DNA from: Adiantum capillus-veneris
Lineage: Eukaryota; Streptophyta; Polypodiopsida; Polypodiales; Pteridaceae
Length of the DNA stretch: 64,000 bases
Direction: 5' to 3'
Assembly (NCBI GenBank): GCA_014529385.2
Contig: CM043971.1
Coordinates: 95,333,840-95,397,839, forward strand
Shown here piece by piece: positions 58,351 through 64,000 of the stretch (positions are counted from its first letter, which is position 1; each line of letters opens with the position of its first letter). Below the pieces are notes generated by a model. The model had not been told where the DNA came from and searched no databases. It saw only the letters and a list, made by a program, of their open reading frames with translations. A program made the translations under genes and the position numbers.

Positions 58351-59004
58351 ATGATGGATAGCCCTTGTTTTGAATCTGGGAACGTTTCTCAAGGAGATCA
58401 TGATGTAAATGAAGTCATCATGCCTACACCTCCAGGGCGCAATAGCGTGCGAGCCGCAAAGCAGTTGGCCAGATCCGGGGGGAAATTGAATTGCGAGGGT
58501 CCTTCAAAGCGTTTACAAATCATTCATAGACTTTGTGAACGCAACGAAGCTATCCAACAAGAGTGCAGAAACTTCTTACAAAAGGTTTGCAAACAAGTTC
58601 AAGGTGAAGAAGACCACATCACCTTTCGAGAGGAGGTGATTTTGGCATTACAGGGTATCAAGGATGAAACTGCACGTTTAGAAATCAATCAACATGAACT
58701 CTATACATTCATGGAAAATTTCCAGAATGAGGTTGTGCAACAATTGTCTTTGTGCTTCAAAGAACACAAGGACCAAGTTGAAGCCTTGAAAGCACATGTA
58801 ATAGGTTTGGGGTTTGAGATTAGGACCTTTAAAGAATACAAGGAGCAAGTCGAAGCTCTAAAAGTGCATGTAGCAGATTTAGGGTCTGAGATGAAGAACT
58901 TAAAAATTGCAATTAATCGCTTGAATGCCATCGATAGGAGACTTAGTCGTGTTGTCATGCCTAACGCACAGGGGGGTGTTGTTGCATCCTATCCTAAAAT
59001 GTAA
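58351..59004 (+). CDS. Intact coiled-coil ORF of unknown function
   Basis: A 217-codon open frame starting MMDSPCFESG. The first ~55 residues are polar. From about residue 60 it is almost continuously helical and charged, with heptad-like Leu/Val/Ile spacing (ILALQGIKDETARLEI). Two internal repeats, FKEHKDQVEALKAHV and FKEYKEQVEALKVHV, each run into LG.E. A basic end follows (NRLNAIDRRLSRVV). No known domain is recognised. It lies 0.6 kb upstream of the Helitron Rep gene in the same direction, so it may be an accessory Helitron gene or a captured fragment. It is undamaged while the Helitron Rep frame is broken. Confidence 0.5.
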   Translation: MMDSPCFESGNVSQGDHDVNEVIMPTPPGRNSVRAAKQLARSGGKLNCEGPSKRLQIIHRLCERNEAIQQECRNFLQKVCKQVQGEEDHITFREEVILALQGIKDETARLEINQHELYTFMENFQNEVVQQLSLCFKEHKDQVEALKAHVIGLGFEIRTFKEYKEQVEALKVHVADLGSEMKNLKIAINRLNAIDRRLSRVVMPNAQGGVVASYPKM

Positions 59005-59049
59005 TGTTTTTTGAACTATCCTATCCTAAAATGTAATGTTTTTTGAACT
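58983..59049 (+). repeat. 33 bp tandem duplication
   Basis: ATCCTATCCTAAAATGTAAT followed by GTTTTTTGAACT occurs twice in a row, overlapping the stop region of the coiled-coil ORF. Confidence 0.85.
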
Positions 59050-59084
59050 AACGATGTAGCAAAACTTCAAATTATCATTGTAGT

Positions 59085-59086
<2 letters not shown>

Positions 59087-59132
<46 letters not shown>

Positions 59133-59196
59133 TGAACACATGCCCTGTGAAAACAGGTGTGTGTGATGTAGCAAAACTTCAATTTATCATTGTAGT

Positions 59197-59274
<78 letters not shown>

Positions 59275-59316
59275 AACTTTTCATGCATGTGTTCATGTGA
59301 GAGAGAGAGAGAAGAG

Positions 59317-59341
<25 letters not shown>
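59087..59341. repeat. (CT)n/(GA)n inverted structure
   Basis: (CT)n at 59087-59129 followed by CACATGAACACATG is mirrored by CATGTGTTCATGTG (59286-59299) plus (GA)n at 59299-59341. Together they form a long potential hairpin. Between them lie a second (CT)n (59199-59239), a C run (59240-59260) and (CA)n. GATGTAGCAAAACTTCAA precedes both CT tracts. Confidence 0.85.
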
Positions 59342-59347
<6 letters not shown>

Positions 59348-59964
59348 CATAAAAAGATATAGGGAGGGGTAGAAAGACAAAGGGACCAGGTAGCAAGATG
59401 GGGAGGAAAGAAGATATGGAATGAAATGTAATTCGTGCCATATCTCCTATTTAAAAGACACAAATTTATTGACAACCTTTTGGTTGGTGTTAAACCGGTC
59501 ACCTTAAGTGATTACTTTTTAAAACTTTACATTTACCACAGATGGTGTCCGGACCACGGATTTTGTCCCCAAGACACACACATCGAGCTAGATTGTGCAA
59601 CATTTCTCGAAAAGCTAGGCGAGAAATAGCACGGGCTAGGGCCCAACAATCTTTGCAGCGGATCCCATTGGGTATTTTAGGAGATTGTGTGAATATCATG
59701 CATCTAAGGCATGGTGGTTAACAAATGGATGCAATGGCTATGCATGTTGAAAATTGTACTACAAATTCTCAAAGCACTAGACCTTTTAGAAGTACCTTCC
59801 GTTATTGGAGTTGCCAACAATTGGGAGGGACAACAACATCCTTGCATTGTTTTTGAAGAAGGAGGATTCTCTAAAATTGAGCATCACTGTCTATCTATTT
59901 GTTGCATTTATCCAAATGCAACAATCTTGAAGTATGACTCTATGCTTGCCCTCTACCATGGAAA

Positions 59965-62715
59965 ATGCTTGGTCCACAACCTGGGTGGCTTAAATTTTGT
60001 GGTGCATGTGCTTGGAAGGTTGAAGGTAGGTCTATACGCACATTTATAGGTAAGTATTGTTGCTTATCAGGAAAAGTCAAATTACTTCCTTTGAGTGATC
60101 CGCCAATGGAGCTCAAAGAATTGATGCAAGGTGCTACTACCAAGAGCAAAAAATTTCTAAAACACATCAGAGCATATAATAATGTATTGGCTTTTCCTTC
60201 TTTGGGTGCTCATGTTGATGAGAAACTTACGCGAGGGAGAGGTGTGTGCACATTTAAAGTTCACGGTGCCATCTACCATAATATTGGGCCCATGACACCT
60301 TGCGAAAGAGTGGATCAGATCCCTCACTTTGCACAATTGTACTTTTTTGACACAGAGAATGAGCTCAACAATAGATTGCATCATGTGCCAGATTTAGATA
60401 GAGATTCCTTGCATAGTTTGCAGGCTATGATGCATCGTATTAACCCATATGCAAATGCCTTTCGGTTTGCTGCTACAACAATGGGGAATGAAGAAATCCC
60501 AAACATGAAGATGGTAATTACTGAAAAGCGTACAAATGGTTGGCAATATTTAGCCCCACGTGGATCTGAGGTTGCAGCAATTATGCCTTGGCAAGGAGAT
60601 GAGAGCACCATCGGCCATCGTGATATTGTATTGCAGTATTGTGATGGGGGGCTTAAAAGGATCTCCAACCTACATCGATCATATATGCCAGTACTATATG
60701 TTCTATTATTTCCTAATGGAGAGGATGGGTGGCATCCATATATACCGCAAACTCCCAATGAGCAGCAATTTGTTACACAAAAACAATACTACACTTTTAG
60801 GTTGAAGATTAGGAGTGACCACAAAATGCCTTTTACGTGGAGGACGATTGTTGCAGCAGTACATTGTTGATGCCTACAGTACTATGGAGGAGTCAAGGTT
60901 ATTATGGTTTAGAAACAATCAGAGATCAATTCGTGCAGAAGTGTATCAAGGCCTTGCAGACATGGTTGCTTCCAGTGACAATGCGCATGGGGTCATGGGT
61001 GTTAATGTTGGAAGAAGAATTGTATTGCCTTCATCTTTTGTGGGGGGACCTCGGTACATGCAGCAACTCTATCAAGATTCCATGGCAATTGTACGTAAGA
61101 GAGGAAAGCCTGATCTATTCATAACTTTCACATGCAACCCAAAGTGGAAGGAAATACAAGATGCGTTATTGCCAGGACAGACTGCTTCTGATCGTCCTAA
61201 CTTGACTACACGTGTCTTTTATCATAAATTCAAAGATTTGATGGACTTGATTCTTAAAAGGGCTATCTTTGGAAAGGTTGTTGGACATGTTTGTGTGATA
61301 GAATTTCAAAAGAGAGGTCTTCCCCATGCTCATATCTTATTGATTCTTGCATCCGAATATAAGCCGACAGAGATGTGGCATTACGATAGAATGGTTTGTG
61401 CTGAGGTTCCAGATAAAAATTTATTTCCTGATTTGTATGATGTTGTGAGTCATTGCACTGTTCATGGTCGATGTGGCACATTGGATCCAAATGCTCCATG
61501 CATGGTGGATCGAAGATGTAGATTCAAATACCCACGTGAGTTTTGTGAATCTACTTCTGTTGATGGTGACAGATATCCAAGGTATATGCGGTGAGATGAT
61601 GGTCAATATGTGGTTCAAAAGCAAGAGAGACTTGATAACAGATGGATTGTTCCCTATAATCCATTGTTGTCTCTAAGATATAAAGCTCACATCAATGTAG
61701 AGATATGCTCAACCATATCAGCGGTGAAGTATCTCTATAAGTATGTGTACAAAGGACATGATAGGGCCACAGTTGTGCTCCAAGATGGAGAAGGTGTTCT
61801 TGATGAAATCAAGAGTTATTTAGATGCACGCTATGTATCCGCATCGGAGGCAATTTGGAGAATTTTTGGATTCTCATTGCATGAGGAAAAGCCTGTTATA
61901 TTGCGTTTGCAAGTGCATCTCCCGCAACAGAATATGGTTGCTTTTGGAGACTCTACTGACATATCCAATTTGGTGAATAATGCTGATAATAGGAAGACAA
62001 CACTTACAGAGTGGTTTGTAGCGAATCAACAATATCCAAAAGCAAATGATTTATTATATATAGATTTTCCCTCCGAATGGGTTTGGAACCCCACTAATAA
62101 AGTGTGGTCACATAGGCAAAGAGGTGATACCATCGGGAGAATGTACAATGTTGTTCCCAATGCTGGCGATCTTTATTATTTGCGTATGCTACTTACAATA
62201 TGCAAGGGTTGTAAATCATTTGAGGAGCTTCGCACTTTCAATGGACAAACATATGCCACTTTCAAGGAAGCTTGCAGTGCCAGAGGTTTGCTACAAAATG
62301 ATGATGAATGGTTTATGTGTTTGCAAGAGGCATCATGTACAAGTACCGGCTTGCAATTACGACAACTATTTGTTGTGATCTTGGTATTTTGTTTGGCTCA
62401 TGTCCAGGTACATTGTGGCACCGATTCTCCTTGGAGCTTTCTGAGGATTATGTCTATGATTTGCATGAATGTACAAGTGATGAGGGTGTATGTCATGAGA
62501 TAGCTAAGAATCAAGCATTATGTAACTTAGAGTCTCTGCTTCAATCATATGGGAAACGACTTTGTGACTACTCTGGGATGCCCGAAGTAGACCGTTCTGT
62601 ATTATCTGGATGTGGGAGTGGTTTGATAGCAGAAGAGAGGATGTTCAATGCAAACGAGCAAATGACTTTAGCCATTCATATGGAACTTGAATTGTGGACA
62701 AAGAGCTGCTTATAA
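59965..62715 (+). pseudogene. Helitron Rep domain, broken
   Basis: The N-terminal zinc-like segment (CGACAWKVEGRS, CCLSGKVKL) is followed by FLKHIRAYNNVLAFPSLG and FKVHGAIYHNIGPM. The Helitron-like N domain comes next (GGRLLQQYIVDAYSTMEESR, LPSSFVGGPRYMQQLYQD). Then FITFTCNPKWKEI and the HUH motif in EFQKRGLPHAHIL (about 61312-61338). The tyrosine motif KYLYKYVYKGHD is near 61724-61760. Breaks: a frameshift near 60830, an in-frame TGA at 61592 (RYMR*DDGQY), a frameshift near 62400 and another near 62690. HUH endonucleases nick and join single-stranded DNA in rolling-circle transposition. Confidence 0.85.
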
Positions 62716-64000
62716 TGAAATCATGCAAGCAGTTGACTCATCAAATGGGATAGTTTTTTTCTTGGATGGACCCGGTGGGACTGGGAAGACTTATCTCTAT
62801 AATGCACTACTTTGTCGTGTACGTGGTCAACAGAATGTCTCTTTAGCATGTGCATCCTCGGGAATTGCAGCTTTACTCCTTAGCAATGGACGTACAGCAC
62901 GTTTGAGATTTACGATACCAATAGAAGTGCATTCTGAATCAACATGCAACATCAAAGTAAATAGTCAGCTTGCAGAGCTTTTGAGATTAGCATCATTGAT
63001 CATCTGGGATGAGGCTCCCATGGTCCATCGTTATGCTTTTGAGGCCTTGGACATGACATTGAGAGATGTTATGCAAAGCGATGCATTGTTTGGGGGAAAG
63101 GTGTTTCTCCTTGGGGGTGATTTTAGACAAATTTTGCCAGTTGTACCCAAAGGAAGTCGAGCAGATATTGTTGATGCCTCTTTGTGCCGATCTTATGTAT
63201 GGAAACATGTGAAGACTCTAAAGCTAATAGAGAATATGCGTGTACTTCATTGTTCCAATGACTTGGTTGAGAGAGACTTTGCAAAATGGGTACTAGACAT
63301 TGGCAATGGGAATGTATGTCATGGGGATTTACTTGATATTGTAGCATTTCCAAGTAGTATGATACTCGAAGATAACAATGTTCAAGGCCTACTTCACAGT
63401 ATATATGGTGACTTACAAAATGTCAAAAGACATGCAAGCTTCTTTAGAGACAGAGGTATTCTTGCACCACGCAACAAGGATGTTTCCATTATCAATGACT
63501 TGGCTATGTGTAAAATGAGAGGACTTGACAAAAAATACTTGAGTGCAGATTCTCTTTGTACATCAGATTGTAATGGTGGGTTATATCCGATAAAGTTTTT
63601 AAACTCATTGGACCTTGGTGGTGGCTTCCCACCACACTGCTTGCACTTGAAAGAGAATGATCCAATCATGCTCCTTCGCAACCTGGATCCAAGGCGTGGT
63701 TTATGCAATGGGACAAGATTGATATGTAAGCATTTTTATCAAAGGGTCATCGAGGCGGAAGTAATCACATGTTCTCGTGTTGGAGACAATGTGTTCATAC
63801 CAAGGATCGACTTTATCATAGGGGGTTCTCAAGGATTACCTTTTGAAATGAAGCGCAGACAATTTCCTGTGAGACTTGCATTTGGAATGACCATCAACAA
63901 GGCACAAGGTCAAACACTTGGATTCTTAGGTTTATACCTTGCTACACCTGTTTTTACTCATGACCAGCTCTATGTAGCAATGTCTCGTGTGCGTTCTTCT
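62690..64000 (+). CDS. Helitron Pif1-type helicase domain, open to window end (partial)
   Basis: From about 62690 one frame stays open to base 64000. GQRAAYNEIMQAV leads into the Walker A motif FFLDGPGGTGKT (about 62758-62793). SLACASSGIAALLL, Walker B LIIWDEAPMVH (about 62995-63027), GGDFRQILPVVP (about 63115-63150), RNLDPRRGLCNGTRL, FGMTINKAQGQTLG and the arginine-bearing YVAMSRVRSS follow, the last at the window end. These are the superfamily 1B Pif1 motifs in order. It is the C-terminal part of the Rep-helicase polyprotein, separated from it here by a frameshift, and 3'-incomplete because the window stops. Confidence 0.88.

Larger units (their letters stand above)
59590..64000 (+). mobile_element. 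Helitron, autonomous type, truncated by window edge
   Basis: Coding parts of a Rep/helicase protein are recognisable from about 59600 (REIARARAQQSLQRIPLGIL) to the last base. The order is the plant Helitron order: N-terminal region, Rep with HUH and two tyrosines, then a Pif1-family helicase. The 5' TC end and 3' CTRR end with hairpin were not identified; the 3' end lies beyond the window. At least four breaks show this copy cannot make the full protein. Confidence 0.85.

Overview
The window is transposable-element-rich nuclear DNA of a land plant. Evidence: Ty1/copia elements primed by initiator-Met tRNA (PBS TGGTATCAGAGC), Ty3/gypsy remnants (one with a chromodomain), L1-type LINEs with a DUF4283-like/zinc-knuckle ORF1, a plant-type Rep/Pif1 Helitron, short GT-AG introns and long CT/GA microsatellites. 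I see no tRNA, rRNA or convincing single-copy host gene, and cannot name the species.

Layout. 1-1060 and 12000-13800 are two halves of an old, broken coding element, probably LTR-type, split by a 10.9 kb terminal-inverted-repeat DNA transposon at 1061-11999. That transposon carries on the + strand a decayed four-exon DDE-type transposase (1665-5926) and an intact 298-codon histone H3-like gene (6066-6962). On the - strand are two spliced genes of unknown function (8249-9691 and 9938-11278). Nested palindromes sit in the middle where the transcription units converge. A 1.3 kb CACTA-ended element sits in a transposase intron. 14600-16956 is a chromovirus-type gypsy tail (- strand). 16957-27323 is copia element B with copia element A (17222-22418, TSD CTTAG) nested just behind B's primer binding site. 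27324-30400 is mostly non-coding. 30400-38640 is a - strand LINE split by copia element C (31816-37358, TSD ATATG).

38630-41640 holds ~100 bp tandem monomers around a 2 kb foldback structure. 41761-42219 is a second, broken histone H3-like sequence with an H3-type tail. 43300-44530 is another gypsy remnant. 44600-50100 is low-information sequence with minisatellites, a tandem duplication and an orphan copia PBS. 50100-54150 contains pieces of two or three L1 LINEs. 54400-58300 is a series of tandem repeats and microsatellites. 58351-59004 is an intact coiled-coil ORF. 59590 to the window end is a Helitron with Rep (HUH/Tyr) and Pif1-type helicase domains, broken by several frameshifts and running off the edge.

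The outstanding item is the histone-bearing transposon. It has matched ends, a transposase with a visible D, D, E arrangement, a histone H3 fold fused to an H3 tail through a ~200-residue basic/acidic linker, and two further conserved-looking genes. The transposase has two stops and two frameshifts, but the histone ORF is open throughout. I know of no described plant DNA transposon carrying its own histone H3. That novelty statement is from memory and needs a database search.
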